Shown one piece after another: positions 46,687 through 61,000 of a stretch of DNA of 64,000 nt. Each line of letters opens with the position of its first letter. Within the stretch, counting starts at the first letter, position 1. This DNA is from Nansenia antarctica (taxonomy: Eukaryota; Chordata; Actinopteri; Argentiniformes; Microstomatidae), in the NCBI GenBank assembly GCA_963989245.1, contig CAXDII010000400.1, forward strand, positions 1 to 64,000. Reading direction: 5' to 3'. The notes below the pieces were generated by a model. That model did no database searches. It was not told where the DNA came from and worked only from the letters and a program-made list of their open reading frames with translations. The position numbers and the translations under genes are program-made.

Positions 46687-49667
46687 ACATTATAGGATTA
46701 TTCAACAACAAGTCAAAATGTGCTCGTGAAAGGCAGAAAACAACACTTTGATAGTTTGATATAACTTGAGAACGAATGCAAAAAACAGTCCACTCTAAGA
46801 ACAGGCCGCTTGGACACTTTCAGAACAGCTCTGTTAATGACTGAAAACAGCTCTCGAAGAGATTGTCAAAAGAGACTCTGAAAACGAAACGTTGATCACT
46901 TTTGAGCAAAAGGCTGCACACACGCAATTCAAGTTGCTCTGATTGTCATTTAGAGTAACATTATAGGATTATTCAACAACAAGTCAAAATGTGCTCGTGA
47001 AAGGCAGAAAACAACACTTTGATAGTTTGATATAACTTGAGAACGAATGCAAAAAACAGTCCACTCTAAGAACAGGCCGCTTGGACACTTTCAGAACAGC
47101 TCTGTTAATGACTGAAAACAGCTCTCGAAGAGATTGTCAAAAGAGACTCTGAAAACGAAACGTTGATCACTTTTGAGCAAAAGGCTGCACACACGCAATT
47201 CAAGTTGCTCTGATTGTCATTTAGAGTTACATTATAGGATTATTCAACAACAAGTCAAAATGTGCTCGTGAAAGGCAGAAAACAACACTTTGATAGTTTG
47301 ATATAACTTGAGAACGAATGCAAAAAACAGTCCACTCTAAGAACAGGCCGCTTGGACACTTTCAGAACAGCTCTGTTAATGACTGAAAACAGCTCTCGAA
47401 GAGATTGTCAAAAGAGACTCCGAAAACGAAACGTTGATCACTTTTGAGCAAAAGGCTGCACACACGCAATTCAAGTTGCTCTGATTGTCATTTAGAGTAA
47501 CATTATAGGATTATTCAACAACAAGTCAAAATGTGCTCGTGAAAGGCAGAAAACAACACTTTGATAGTTTGATATAACTTGAGAACGAATGCAAAAAACA
47601 GTCCACTCTCAGAACAGGCCGCTTGGACACTTTCAGAACAGCTCTGTTAATGACTGAAAACAGCTCTCGAAGAGATTGTCAAAAGAGACTCCGAAAACGA
47701 AACGTTGATCACTTTTGAGCAAAAGGCTGCACACACGCAATTCAAGTTGCTCTGATTGTCATTTAGAGTTACATTATAGGATTATTCAACAACAAGTCAA
47801 AATGTGCTCGTGAAAGGCAGAAAACAACACTTTGATAGTTTGATATAACTTGAGAACGAATGCAAAAAACAGTCCACTCTAAGAACAGGCCGCTTGGACA
47901 CTTTCAGAACAGCTCTGTTAATGACTGAAAACAGCTCTCGAAGAGATTGTCAAAAGAGACTCCGAAAACGAAACGTCGATCACTTTTGAGCAAAAGAATG
48001 CACACACGCAATTCAAGTTGCTCTGATTGTCATTTAGAGTTACATTATAGGATTATTCAACAACAAGTCAAAATGTGCTCGTGAAAGGCAGAAAACAACA
48101 CTTTGATAGTTTGATATAACTTGAGAACGAATGCAAAAAACAGTCCACTCTAAGAACAGGCCGCTTGGACACTTTCAGAACAGCTCTGTTAATGACTGAA
48201 AACAGCTCTCGAAGAGATTGTCAAAAGAGACTCTGAAAACGAAACGTTGATCACTTTTGAGCAAAAGGCTGCACACACGCAATTCAAGTTGCTCTGATTG
48301 TCATTTAGAGTTACATTATAGGATTATTCAACAACAAGTCAAAATGTGCTCGTGAAAGGCAGAAAACAACACTTTGATAGTTTGATATAACTTGAGAACG
48401 AATGCAAAAAACAGTCCACTCTAAGAACAGGCCGCTTGGACACTTTCAGAACAGCTCTGTTAATGACTGAAAACAGCTCTCGAAGAGATTGTCAAAAGAG
48501 ACTCCGAAAACGAAACGTTGATCACTTTTGAGCAAAAGGCTGCACACACGCAATTCAAGTTGCTCTGATTGTCATTTAGAGTAACATTATAGGATTATTC
48601 AACAACAAGTCAAAATGTGCTCGTGAAAGGCAGAAAACAACACTTTGATAGTTTGATATAACTTGAGAACGAATGCAAAAAACAGTCCACTCTCAGAACA
48701 GGCCGCTTGGACACTTTCAGAACAGCTCTGTTAATGACTGAAAACAGCTCTCGAAGAGATTGTCAAAAGAGACTCCGAAAACGAAACGTTGATCACTTTT
48801 GAGCAAAAGGCTGCACACACGCAATTCAAGTTGCTCTGATTGTCATTTAGAGTTACATTATAGGATTATTCAACAACAAGTCAAAATGTGCTCGTGAAAG
48901 GCAGAAAACAACACTTTGATAGTTTGATATAACTTGAGAACGAATGCAAAAAACAGTCCACTCTAAGAACAGGCCGCTTGGACACTTTCAGAACAGCTCT
49001 GTTAATGACTGAAAACAGCTCTCGAAGAGATTGTCAAAAGAGACTCCGAAAACGAAACGTTGATCACTTTTGAGCAAAAGGCTGCACACACGCAATTCAA
49101 GTTGCTCTGATTGTCATTTAGAGTTACATTATAGGATTATTCAACAACAAGTCAAAATGTGCTCGTGAAAGGCAGAAAACAACACTTTGATAGTTTGATA
49201 TAACTTGAGAACGAATGCAAAAAACAGTCCACTCTCAGAACAGGCCGCTTGGACACTTTCAGAACAGCTCTGTTAATGACTGAAAACAGCTCTCGAAGAG
49301 ATTGTCAAAAGAGACTCCGAAAACGAAACGTTGATCACTTTTGAGCAAAAGGCTGCACACACGCAATTCAAGTTGCTCTGATTGTCATTTAGAGTTACAT
49401 TATAGGATTATTCAACAACAAGTCAAAATGTGCTCGTGAAAGGCAGAAAACAACACTTTGATAGTTTGATATAACTTGAGAACGAATGCAAAAAACAGTC
49501 CACTCTAAGAACAGGCCGCTTGGACACTTTCAGAACAGCTCTGTTAATGACTGAAAACAGCTCTCGAAGAGATTGTCAAAAGAGACTCTGAAAACGAAAC
49601 GTTGATCACTTTTGAGCAAAAGGCTGCACACACGCAATTCAAGTTGCTCTGATTGTCATTTAGAGTT

Positions 49668-49933
49668 ACATTATAGGATTATTCAACAACAAGTCAAAAT
49701 GTGCTCGTGAAAGGCAGAAAACAACACTTTGATAGTTTGATATAACTTGAGAACGAATGCAAAAAACAGTCCACTCTCAGGCCGCTTGGACACTTTCAGA
49801 ACAGCTCTGTTAATGACTGAAAACAGCTCTCGAAGAGATTGTCAAAAGAGACTCCGAAAACGAAACGTTGATCACTTTTGAGCAAAAGGCTGCACACACG
49901 CAATTCAAGTTGCTCTGATTGTCATTTAGAGTA
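49668..49933 (+). repeat. 266-bp monomer, ends gagta
   Basis: It has the same 5-bp deletion and gagta end as 2968, supporting the match between zones 1 and 6. Confidence 0.92.
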
Positions 49934-50747
49934 ACATTATAGGATTATTCAACAACAAGTCAAAATGTGCTCGTGAAAGGCAGAAAACAACACTTTGATA
50001 GTTTGATATAACTTGAGAACGAATGCAAAAAACAGTCCACTCTAAGAACAGGCCGCTTGGACACTTTCAGAACAGCTCTGTTAATGACTGAAAACAGCTC
50101 TCGAAGAGATTGTCAAAAGAGACTCCGAAAACGAAACGTTGATCACTTTTGAGCAAAAGGCTGCACACACGCAATTCAAGTTGCTCTGATTGTCATTTAG
50201 AGTTACATTATAGGATTATTCAACAACAAGTCAAAATGTGCTCGTGAAAGGCAGAAAACAACACTTTGATAGTTTGATATAACTTGAGAACGAATGCAAA
50301 AAAACAGTCCACTCTCAGAACAGGCCGCTTGGACACTTTCAGAACAGCTCTGTTAATGACTGAAAACAGCTCTCGAAGAGATTGTCAAAAGAGACTCCGA
50401 AAACGAAACGTTGATCACTTTTGAGCAAAAGGCTGCACACACGCAATTCAAGTTGCTCTGATTGTCATTTAGAGTTACATTATAGGATTATTCAACAACA
50501 AGTCAAAATGTGCTCGTGAAAGGCAGAAAACAACACTTTGATAGTTTGATATAACTTGAGAACGAATGCAAAAAACAGTCCACTCTAAGAACAGGCCGCT
50601 TGGACACTTTCAGAACAGCTCTGTTAATGACTGAAAACAGCTCTCGAAGAGATTGTCAAAAGAGACTCCGAAAACGAAACGTTGATCACTTTTGAGCAAA
50701 AGGCTGCACACACGCAATTCAAGTTGCTCTGATTGTCATTTAGAGTT

Positions 50748-51007
50748 ACATTATAGGAGCATTCAGCAACAAGTCAAAATGTGCTCCAGAAAAGCAGAAA
50801 ACAACACTGATAGAACTTGAGAACGAATGCAAAAACAGTCCACTCTCAGAACAGGCCGCTTGGACACTTTCAGAACAGCTCTGTTAATGACTGAAAACAG
50901 CTCTCGAAGAGATTGTCAAAAGAGACTCTGAAAACGAAACGTTGATTACTTTTGAGCAAAAGGCTGCACACACGCAATTCAAGTTGCTCTGATTGTCATT
51001 TAGAGTT
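50748..51007 (+). repeat. B-type monomer
   Basis: It shows all B marks and is the first B unit after the long B-free interval, in the zone 1-like context 7-A, A, B, c. Confidence 0.92.
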
Positions 51008-51817
51008 ACATTATAGGATTATTCAACAACAAGTCAAAATGTGCTCGTGAAAGGCAGAAAACAACACTTTGATAGTTTGATATAACTTGAGAACGAATGC
51101 AAAAAACAGTCCACTCTCAGAACAGGCCGCTTGGACACTTTCAGAACAGCTCTGTTAATGACTGAAAACAGCTCTCGAAGAGATTGTCAAAAGAGACTCC
51201 GAAAACGAAACGTTGATCACTTTTGAGCAAAAGGCTGCACACACGCAATTCAAGTTGCTCTGATTGTCATTTAGAGTTACATTATAGGATTATTCAACAA
51301 CAAGTCAAAATGTGCTCGTGAAAGGCAGAAAACAACACTTTGATAGTTTGATATAACTTGAGAACGAATGCAAAAAACAGTCCACTCTAAGAACAGGCCG
51401 CTTGGACACTTTCAGAACAGCTCTGTTAATGACTGAAAACAGCTCTCGAAGAGATTGTCAAAAGAGACTCTGAAAACGAAACGTTGATTACTTTTGAGCA
51501 AAAGGCTGCACACACGCAATTCAAGTTGCTCTGATTGTCATTTAGAGTAACATTATAGGATTATTCAACAAGTCAAAATGTGCTCGTGAAAGGCAGAAAA
51601 CAACACTTTGATAGTTTGATATAACTTGAGAACGAATGCAAAAAACAGTCCACTCTCAGAACAGGCCGCTTGGACACTTTCAGAACAGCTCTGTTAATGA
51701 CTGAAAACAGCTCTCGAAGAGATTGTCAAAAGAGACTCCGAAAACGAAACGTTGATCACTTTTGAGCAAAAGGCTGCACACACGCAATTCAAGTTGCTCT
51801 GATTGTCATTTAGAGTT

Positions 51818-52630
51818 ACATTATAGGATTATTCAACAACAAGTCAAAATGTGCTCGTGAAAGGCAGAAAACAACACTTTGATAGTTTGATATAACTTGA
51901 GAACGAATGCAAAAAACAGTCCACTCTAAGAACAGGCCGCTTGGACACTTTCAGAACAGCTCTGTTAATGACTGAAAACAGCTCTCGAAGAGATTGTCAA
52001 AAGAGACTCCGAAAACGAAACGTCGATCACTTTTGAGCAAAAGAATGCACACACGCAATTCAAGTTGCTCTGATTGTCATTTAGAGTTACATTATAGGAT
52101 TATTCAACAACAAGTCAAAATGTGCTCGTGAAAGGCAGAAAACAACACTTTGATAGTTTGATATAACTTGAGAACGAATGCAAAAAACAGTCCACTCTAA
52201 GAACAGGCCGCTTGGACACTTTCAGAACAGCTCTGTTAATGACTGAAAACAGCTCTCGAAGAGATTGTCAAAAGAGACTCCGAAAACGAAACGTTGATCA
52301 CTTTTGAGCAAAAGGCTGCACACACGCAATTCAAGTTGCTCTGATTGTCATTTAGAGTTACATTATAGGATTATTCAACAACAAGTCAAAATGTGCTCGT
52401 GAAAGGCAGAAAACAACACTTTGATAGTTTGATATAACTTGAGAACGAATGCAAAAAACAGTCCACTCTCAGAACAGGCCGCTTGGACACTTTCAGAACA
52501 GCTCTGTTAATGACTGAAAACAGCTCTCGAAGAGATTGTCAAAAGAGACTCCGAAAACGAAACGTTGATCACTTTTGAGCAAAAGGCTGCACACACGCAA
52601 TTCAAGTTGCTCTGATTGTCATTTAGAGTT
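51818..52630 (+). repeat. Triad gtcgatc/agaatgc, A, c (zone 6 copy)
   Basis: It has the same triad, preceded by a 268-bp c-variant monomer exactly as in zone 1 (4308-4575). Confidence 0.87.
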
Positions 52631-52901
52631 ACATTATAGGATTATTCAACAACAAGTCAAAATGTGCTCGTGAAAGGCAGAAAACAACACTTTGATAGTT
52701 TGATATAACTTGAGAACGAATGCAAAAAACAGTCCACTCTAAGAACAGGCCGCTTGGACACTTTCAGAACAGCTCTGTTAATGACTGAAAACAGCTCTCG
52801 AAGAGATTGTCAAAAGAGACTCTGAAAACGAAACGTTGATCACTTTTGAGCAAAAGGCTGCACACACGCAATTCAAGTTGCTCTGATTGTCATTTAGAGT
52901 T

Positions 52902-53167
52902 ACATTATAGGATTATTCAACAACAAGTCAAAATGTGCTCGTGAAAGGCAGAAAACAACACTTTGATAGTTTGATATAACTTGAGAACGAATGCAAAAAA
53001 CAGTCCACTCTCAGGCCGCTTGGACACTTTCAGAACAGCTCTGTTAATGACTGAAAACAGCTCTCGAAGAGATTGTCAAAAGAGACTCCGAAAACGAAAC
53101 GTTGATCACTTTTGAGCAAAAGGCTGCACACACGCAATTCAAGTTGCTCTGATTGTCATTTAGAGTA
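52902..53167 (+). repeat. 266-bp monomer, ends gagta
   Basis: It has the same 5-bp deletion, one 12-monomer period (3234 bp) after 49668. Confidence 0.92.
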
Positions 53168-53981
53168 ACATTATAGGATTATTCAACAACAAGTCAAAAT
53201 GTGCTCGTGAAAGGCAGAAAACAACACTTTGATAGTTTGATATAACTTGAGAACGAATGCAAAAAACAGTCCACTCTAAGAACAGGCCGCTTGGACACTT
53301 TCAGAACAGCTCTGTTAATGACTGAAAACAGCTCTCGAAGAGATTGTCAAAAGAGACTCCGAAAACGAAACGTTGATCACTTTTGAGCAAAAGGCTGCAC
53401 ACACGCAATTCAAGTTGCTCTGATTGTCATTTAGAGTTACATTATAGGATTATTCAACAACAAGTCAAAATGTGCTCGTGAAAGGCAGAAAACAACACTT
53501 TGATAGTTTGATATAACTTGAGAACGAATGCAAAAAAACAGTCCACTCTCAGAACAGGCCGCTTGGACACTTTCAGAACAGCTCTGTTAATGACTGAAAA
53601 CAGCTCTCGAAGAGATTGTCAAAAGAGACTCCGAAAACGAAACGTTGATCACTTTTGAGCAAAAGGCTGCACACACGCAATTCAAGTTGCTCTGATTGTC
53701 ATTTAGAGTTACATTATAGGATTATTCAACAACAAGTCAAAATGTGCTCGTGAAAGGCAGAAAACAACACTTTGATAGTTTGATATAACTTGAGAACGAA
53801 TGCAAAAAACAGTCCACTCTAAGAACAGGCCGCTTGGACACTTTCAGAACAGCTCTGTTAATGACTGAAAACAGCTCTCGAAGAGATTGTCAAAAGAGAC
53901 TCCGAAAACGAAACGTTGATCACTTTTGAGCAAAAGGCTGCACACACGCAATTCAAGTTGCTCTGATTGTCATTTAGAGTT

Positions 53982-54241
53982 ACATTATAGGAGCATTCAG
54001 CAACAAGTCAAAATGTGCTCCAGAAAAGCAGAAAACAACACTGATAGAACTTGAGAACGAATGCAAAAACAGTCCACTCTCAGAACAGGCCGCTTGGACA
54101 CTTTCAGAACAGCTCTGTTAATGACTGAAAACAGCTCTCGAAGAGATTGTCAAAAGAGACTCTGAAAACGAAACGTTGATTACTTTTGAGCAAAAGGCTG
54201 CACACACGCAATTCAAGTTGCTCTGATTGTCATTTAGAGTT
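53982..54241 (+). repeat. B-type monomer
   Basis: It shows all B marks, 3234 bp (12 monomers) after the previous B unit, in the same 7-A, A, B, c context. Confidence 0.92.
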
Positions 54242-55055
54242 ACATTATAGGATTATTCAACAACAAGTCAAAATGTGCTCGTGAAAGGCAGAAAACAACA
54301 CTTTGATAGTTTGATATAACTTGAGAACGAATGCAAAAAACAGTCCACTCTCAGAACAGGCCGCTTGGACACTTTCAGAACAGCTCTGTTAATGACTGAA
54401 AACAGCTCTCGAAGAGATTGTCAAAAGAGACTCCGAAAACGAAACGTTGATCACTTTTGAGCAAAAGGCTGCACACACGCAATTCAAGTTGCTCTGATTG
54501 TCATTTAGAGTTACATTATAGGATTATTCAACAACAAGTCAAAATGTGCTCGTGAAAGGCAGAAAACAACACTTTGATAGTTTGATATAACTTGAGAACG
54601 AATGCAAAAAAACAGTCCACTCTCAGAACAGGCCGCTTGGACACTTTCAGAACAGCTCTGTTAATGACTGAAAACAGCTCTCGAAGAGATTGTCAAAAGA
54701 GACTCCGAAAACGAAACGTTGATCACTTTTGAGCAAAAGGCTGCACACACGCAATTCAAGTTGCTCTGATTGTCATTTAGAGTTACATTATAGGATTATT
54801 CAACAACAAGTCAAAATGTGCTCGTGAAAGGCAGAAAACAACACTTTGATAGTTTGATATAACTTGAGAACGAATGCAAAAAACAGTCCACTCTAAGAAC
54901 AGGCCGCTTGGACACTTTCAGAACAGCTCTGTTAATGACTGAAAACAGCTCTCGAAGAGATTGTCAAAAGAGACTCCGAAAACGAAACGTTGATCACTTT
55001 TGAGCAAAAGGCTGCACACACGCAATTCAAGTTGCTCTGATTGTCATTTAGAGTT

Positions 55056-55326
55056 ACATTATAGGATTATTCAACAACAAGTCAAAATGTGCTCGTGAAA
55101 GGCAGAAAACAACACTTTGATAGTTTGATATAACTTGAGAACGAATGCAAAAAACAGTCCACTCTAAGAACAGGCCGCTTGGACACTTTCAGAACAGCTC
55201 TGTTAATGACTGAAAACAGCTCTCGAAGAGATTGTCAAAAGAGACTCTGAAAACGAAACGTTGATTACTTTTGAGCAAAAGGCTGTACACACGCAATTCA
55301 AGTTGCTCTGATTGTCATTTAGAGTA
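55056..55326 (+). repeat. Entry monomer with private tgtacac, second copy
   Basis: It has the same four linked variants as the monomer at 9153 and is followed by the same five monomers at a constant offset of 45,903 bp. It marks the start of the second zone 2-like block. Confidence 0.9.
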
Positions 55327-58300
55327 ACATTATAGGATTATTCAACAACAAGTCAAAATGTGCTCGTGAAAGGCAGAAAACAACACTTTGATAGTTTGAT
55401 ATAACTTGAGAACGAATGCAAAAAACAGTCCACTCTCAGAACAGGCCGCGTGGACACTTTCAGAACAGCTCTGTTAATGACTGAAAACAGCTCTCGAAGA
55501 GATTGTCAAAAGAGACTCCGAAAACGAAACGTTGATCACTTTTGAGCAAAAGGCTGCACACACGCAATTCAAGTTGCTCTGATTGTCATTTAGAGTTACA
55601 TTATAGGATTATTCAACAACAAGTCAAAATGTGCTCGTATAAGGCAGAAAACAACACTTTGATAGTTTGATATAACTTGAGAACGAATGCAAAAAACAGT
55701 CCACTCTCAGAACAGGCCGCGTGGACACTTTCAGAACAGCTCTGTTAATGACTGAAAACAGCTCTCGAAGAGATTGTCAAAAGAGACTCCGAAAACGAAA
55801 CGTTGATCACTTTTGAGCAAAAGGCTGCACACACGCAATTCAAGTTGCTCTGATTGTCATTTAGAGTTACATTATAGGATTATTCAACAACAAGTCAAAA
55901 TGTGCTCGTGAAAGGCAGAAAACAACACTTTGATAGTTTGATATAACTTGAGAACGAATGCAAAAAACAGTCCACTCTAAGAACAGGCCGCTTGGACACT
56001 TTCAGAACAGCTCTGTTAATGACTGAAAACAGCTCTCGAAGAGATTGTCAAAAGAGACTCCGAAAACGAAACGTTGATCACTTTTGAGCAAAAGGATGCA
56101 CACACGCAATTCAAGTTGCTCTGATTGTCATTTAGAGTTACATTATAGGATTATTCAACAAGTCAAAATGTGCTCGTGAAAGGCAGAAAACAACACTTTG
56201 ATAGTTTGATATAACTTGAGAACGAATGCAAAAAACAGTCCACTCTAAGAACAGGCCGCTTGGACACTTTCAGAACAGCTCTGTTAATGACTGAAAACAG
56301 CTCTCGAAGAGATTGTCAAAAGAGACTCCGAAAACGAAACGTTGATCACTTTTGAGCAAAAGGCTGCACACACGCAATTCAAGTTGCTCTGATTGTCATT
56401 TAGAGTTACATTATAGGATTATTCAACAACAAGTCAAAATGTGCTCGTGAAAGGCAGAAAACAACACTTTGATAGTTTGATATAACTTGAGAACGAATGC
56501 AAAAAACAGTCCACTCTAAGAACAGGCCGCTTGGACACTTTCAGAACAGCTCTGTTAATGACTGAAAACAGCTCTCGAAGAGATTGTCAAAAGAGACTCT
56601 GAAAACGAAACGTTGATCACTTTTGAGCAAAAGGCTGCACACACGCAATTCAAGTTGCTCTGATTGTCATTTAGAGTTACATTGTAGGATTATTCAACAA
56701 CAAGTCAAAATGTGCTCGTGAAAGGCAGAAAACAACACTTTGATAGTTTGATATAACTTGAGAACGAATGCAAAAAACAGTCCACTCTCAGAACAGGCCG
56801 CTTGGACACTTTCAGAACAGCTCTGTTAATGACTGAAAACAGCTCTCGAAGAGATTGTCAAAAGAGACTCCGAAAACGAAACGTTGATCACTTTTGAGCA
56901 AAAGGCTGCACACACACAATTCAAGTTGCTCTGATTGTCATTTAGAGTTACATTATAGGATTATTCAACAACAAGTCAAAATGTGCTCGTGAAAGGCAGA
57001 AAACAACACTTTGATAGTTTGATATAACTTGAGAACGAATGCAAAAAACAGTCCACTCTAAGAACAGGCCGCTTGGACACTTTCAGAACAGCTCTGTTAA
57101 TGACTGAAAACAGCTCTCGAAGAGATTGTCAAAAGAGACTCTGAAAACGAAACGTTGATCACTTTTGAGCAAAAGGCTGCACACACGCAATTCAAGTTGC
57201 TCTGATTGTCATTTAGAGTTACATTATAGGATTATTCAACAACAAGTCAAAATGTGCTCGTGAAAGGCAGAAAACAACACTTTGATAGTTTGATATAACT
57301 TGAGAACGAATGCAAAAAACAGTCCACTCTAAGAACAGGCCGCTTGGACACTTTCAGAACAGCTCTGTTAATGACTGAAAACAGCTCTCGAAGAGATTGT
57401 CAAAAGAGACTCCGAAAACGAAACGTTGATCACTTTTGAGCAAAAGGCTGCACACACGCAATTCAAGTTGCTCTGATTGTCATTTAGAGTAACATTATAG
57501 GATTATTCAACAACAAGTCAAAATGTGCTCGTGAAAGGCAGAAAACAACACTTTGATAGTTTGATATAACTTGAGAACGAATGCAAAAAACAGTCCACTC
57601 TCAGAACAGGCCGCTTGGACACTTTCAGAACAGCTCTGTTAATGACTGAAAACAGCTCTCGAAGAGATTGTCAAAAGAGACTCCGAAAACGAAACGTTGA
57701 TCACTTTTGAGCAAAAGGCTGCACACACGCAATTCAAGTTGCTCTGATTGTCATTTAGAGTTACATTATAGGATTATTCAACAACAAGTCAAAATGTGCT
57801 CGTGAAAGGCAGAAAACAACACTTTGATAGTTTGATATAACTTGAGAACGAATGCAAAAAACAGTCCACTCTAAGAACAGGCCGCTTGGACACTTTCAGA
57901 ACAGCTCTGTTAATGACTGAAAACAGCTCTCGAAGAGATTGTCAAAAGAGACTCCGAAAACGAAACGTTGATCACTTTTGAGCAAAAGGCTGCACACACA
58001 CAATTCAAGTTGCTCTGATTGTCATTTAGAGTTACATTATAGGATTATTCAACAACAAGTCAAAATGTGCTCGTGAAAGGCAGAAAACAACACTTTGATA
58101 GTTTGATATAACTTGAGAACGAATGCAAAAAACAGTCCACTCTAAGAACAGGCCGCTTGGACACTTTCAGAACAGCTCTGTTAATGACTGAAAACAGCTC
58201 TCGAAGAGATTGTCAAAAGAGACTCTGAAAACGAAACGTTGATCACTTTTGAGCAAAAGGCTGCACACACGCAATTCAAGTTGCTCTGATTGTCATTTAG

Positions 58301-61000
58301 AGTTACATTATAGGATTATTCAACAACAAGTCGAAATGTGCTCGTGAAAGGCAGAAAACAACACTTTGATAGTTTGATATAACTTGAGAACGAATGCAAA
58401 AAACAGTCCACTCTAAGAACAGGCCGCTTGAACACTTTCAGAACAGCTCTGTTAATGACTGAAAACAGCTCTCGAAGAGATTGTCAAAAGAGACTCCGAA
58501 AACGAAACGTTGATCACTTTTGAGCAAAAGGCTGCACACACGCAATTCAAGTTGCTCTGATTGTCATTTAGAGTAACATTATAGGATTATTCAACAACAA
58601 GTCAAAATGTGCTCGTGAAAGGCAGAAAACAACACTTTGATAGTTTGATATAACTTGAGAACGAATGCAAAAAACAGTCCACTCTCAGAACAGGCCGCTT
58701 GGACACTTTCAGAACAGCTCTGTTAATGACTGAAAACAGCTCTCGAAGAGATTGTCAAAAGAGACTCCGAAAACGAAACGTTGATCACTTTTGAGCAAAA
58801 GGCTGCACACACGCAATTCAAGTTGCTCTGATTGTCATTTAGAGTTACATTATAGGATTATTCAACAACAAGTCAAAATGTGCTCGTGAAAGGCAGAAAA
58901 CAACACTTTGATAGTTTGATATAACTTGAGAACGAATGCAAAAAACAGTCCACTCTAAGAACAGGCCGCTTGGACACTTTCAGAACAGCTCTGTTAATGA
59001 CTGAAAACAGCTCTCGAAGAGATTGTCAAAAGAGACTCCGAAAACGAAACGTTGATCACTTTTGAGCAAAAGGCTGCACACACACAATTCAAGTTGCTCT
59101 GATTGTCATTTAGAGTTACATTATAGGATTATTCAACAACAAGTCAAAATGTGCTCGTGAAAGGCAGAAAATAACACTTTGATAGATTGATATAACTTGA
59201 GAACGAATGCAAAAAACAGTCCACTCTAAGAACAGGCCGCTTGGACACTTTCAGAACAGCTCTGTTAATGACTGAAAACAGCTCTCGAAGAGATTGTCAA
59301 AAGAGACTCTGAAAACGAAACGTTGATCACTTTTGAGCAAAAGGCTGCACACACGCAATTCAAGTTGCTCTGATTGTCATTTAGAGTTACATTATAGGAT
59401 TATTCAACAAGTCAAAATGTGCTCGTGAAAGGCAGAAAACAACACTTTGATAGTTTGATATAACTTGAGAACGAATGCAAAAAACAGTCCACTCTAAGAA
59501 CAGGCCGCTTGGACACTTTCAGAACAGCTCTGTTAATGACTGAAAACAGCTCTCGAAGAGATTGTCAAAAGAGACTCCGAAAACGAAACGTTGATCACTT
59601 TTGAGCAAAAGGCTGCACACACGCAATTCAAGTTACTCTGATTGTCATTTAGAGTTACATTATAGGATTATTCAACAACAAGTCAAAATGTGCTCGTGAA
59701 AGGCAGAAAACAACACTTTGATAGTTTGATATAACTTGAGAACGAATTCAAAAAACAGTCCACTCTAAGAACAGGCCGCTTGGACACTTTCAGAACAGCT
59801 CTGTTAATGACTGAAAACAGCTCTCGAAGAGATTGTCAAAAGAGACTCCGAAAACGAAACGTTGATCACTTTTGAGCAAAAGGCTGCACACACGCAATTC
59901 AAGTTGCTCTGATTGTCATTTAGAGTTACATTATAGGATTATTCAACAACAAGTCAAAATGTGCTCGTGAAAGGCAGAAAACAACACTTTGATAGTTTGA
60001 TATAACTTGAGAACGAATGCAAAAAACAGTCCACTCTCAGAACAGGCCGCTTGGACACTTTCAGAACAGCTCTGTTAATGACTGAAAACAGCTCTCGTAG
60101 AGATTGTCAAAAGAGACTCCGAAAACGAAACGTTGATCACTTTTGAGCAAAAGGCTGCACACACGCAATTCAAGTTGCTCTGATTGTCATTTAGAGTTAC
60201 ATTATAGGATTATTCAACAACAAGTCAAAATGTGCTCGTGAAAGGCAGAAAACAACACTTTGATAGTTTGATATAACTTGAGAACGAATGCAAAAAACAG
60301 TCCACTCTAAGAACAGGCCGCTTGGACACTTTCAGAACAGCTCTGTTAATGACTGAAAACAGCTCTCGAAGAGATTGTCAAAAGAGACTCCGAAAACGAA
60401 ACGTTGATCACTTTTGAGCAAAAGACTGCACACACGCAATTCAAGTTGCTCTGATTGTCATTTAGAGTTACATTATAGGAGCATTCAGCAACAAGTCAAA
60501 ATGTGCTCCAGAAAAGCAGAAAACAACACTGATAGAACTTGAGAACGAATGCAAAAACAGTCCACTCTCAGAACAGGCCGCTTGGACACTTTCAGAACAG
60601 CTCTGTTAATGACTGAAAACAGCTCTCGAAGAGATTGTCAAAAGAGACTCTGAAAACGAAACGTTGATTACTTTTGAGCAAAAGGCTGCACACACGCAAT
60701 TCAAGTTGCTCTGATTGTCATTTAGAGTAACATTATAGGATTATTCAACAACAAGTCAAAATGTGCTCGTGAAAGGCAGAAAACAACACTTTGATAGTTT
60801 GATATAACTTGAGAACGAATGCAAAAAACAGTCCACTCTCAGAACAGGCCGCGTGGACACTTTCAGAACAGCTCTGTTAATGACTGAAAACAGCTCTCGA
60901 AGAGATTGTCAAAAGAGACTCCGAAAACGAAACGTTGATCACTTTTGAGCAAAAGGCTGCACACACGCAATTCAAGTTGCTCTGATTGTCATTTAGAGTT
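55327..61000 (+). repeat. HOR copy 5 (21 monomers, 5674 bp)
   Basis: It matches copy 1 but is 542 bp longer because of two additional monomers (56679 and 56950, the first with the private start attgtagg and acacacaatt). It lacks cacgctaag (the equivalent monomer at 60199 instead has the private aaaagactgc) and lacks caactagtc at 60730. It is therefore an older or separately drifting relative of copy 1, about 46 kb away. Confidence 0.87.
60470..60729 (+). repeat. B-type monomer ending gagta (HOR copy 5)
   Basis: It shows all B marks and ends gagta; it is the counterpart of 14025 and 24568. Confidence 0.92.

Larger units (their letters stand above)
42622..49396 (+). repeat. Zone 5: 25 monomers, all 271 bp, paced by gtcgatc/agaatgc monomers
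   Basis: No gene is present. This is the only long stretch with no length variant: every monomer is exactly 271 bp and there is no B monomer. A monomer carrying the two linked changes gtcgatc and aagaatgc starts at 42622, 43977, 45874 and 47771; the last three are exactly seven monomers (1897 bp) apart, but the order of the other variants between them is not the same. Confidence 0.85.
49397..55055 (+). repeat. Zone 6: 21 monomers, a second version of zone 1
   Basis: No gene is present. Two strings start with a T-variant monomer followed by a 266-bp monomer (49397 and 52631, 3234 bp or 12 monomers apart). The order T, 266-bp ending gagta, A, 7-A, A, B matches 2697-4307. The copy here has two extra monomers (50748-51549 region) compared with zone 1, where the B monomer at 4048 carries the end of a different type. 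Confidence 0.85.
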
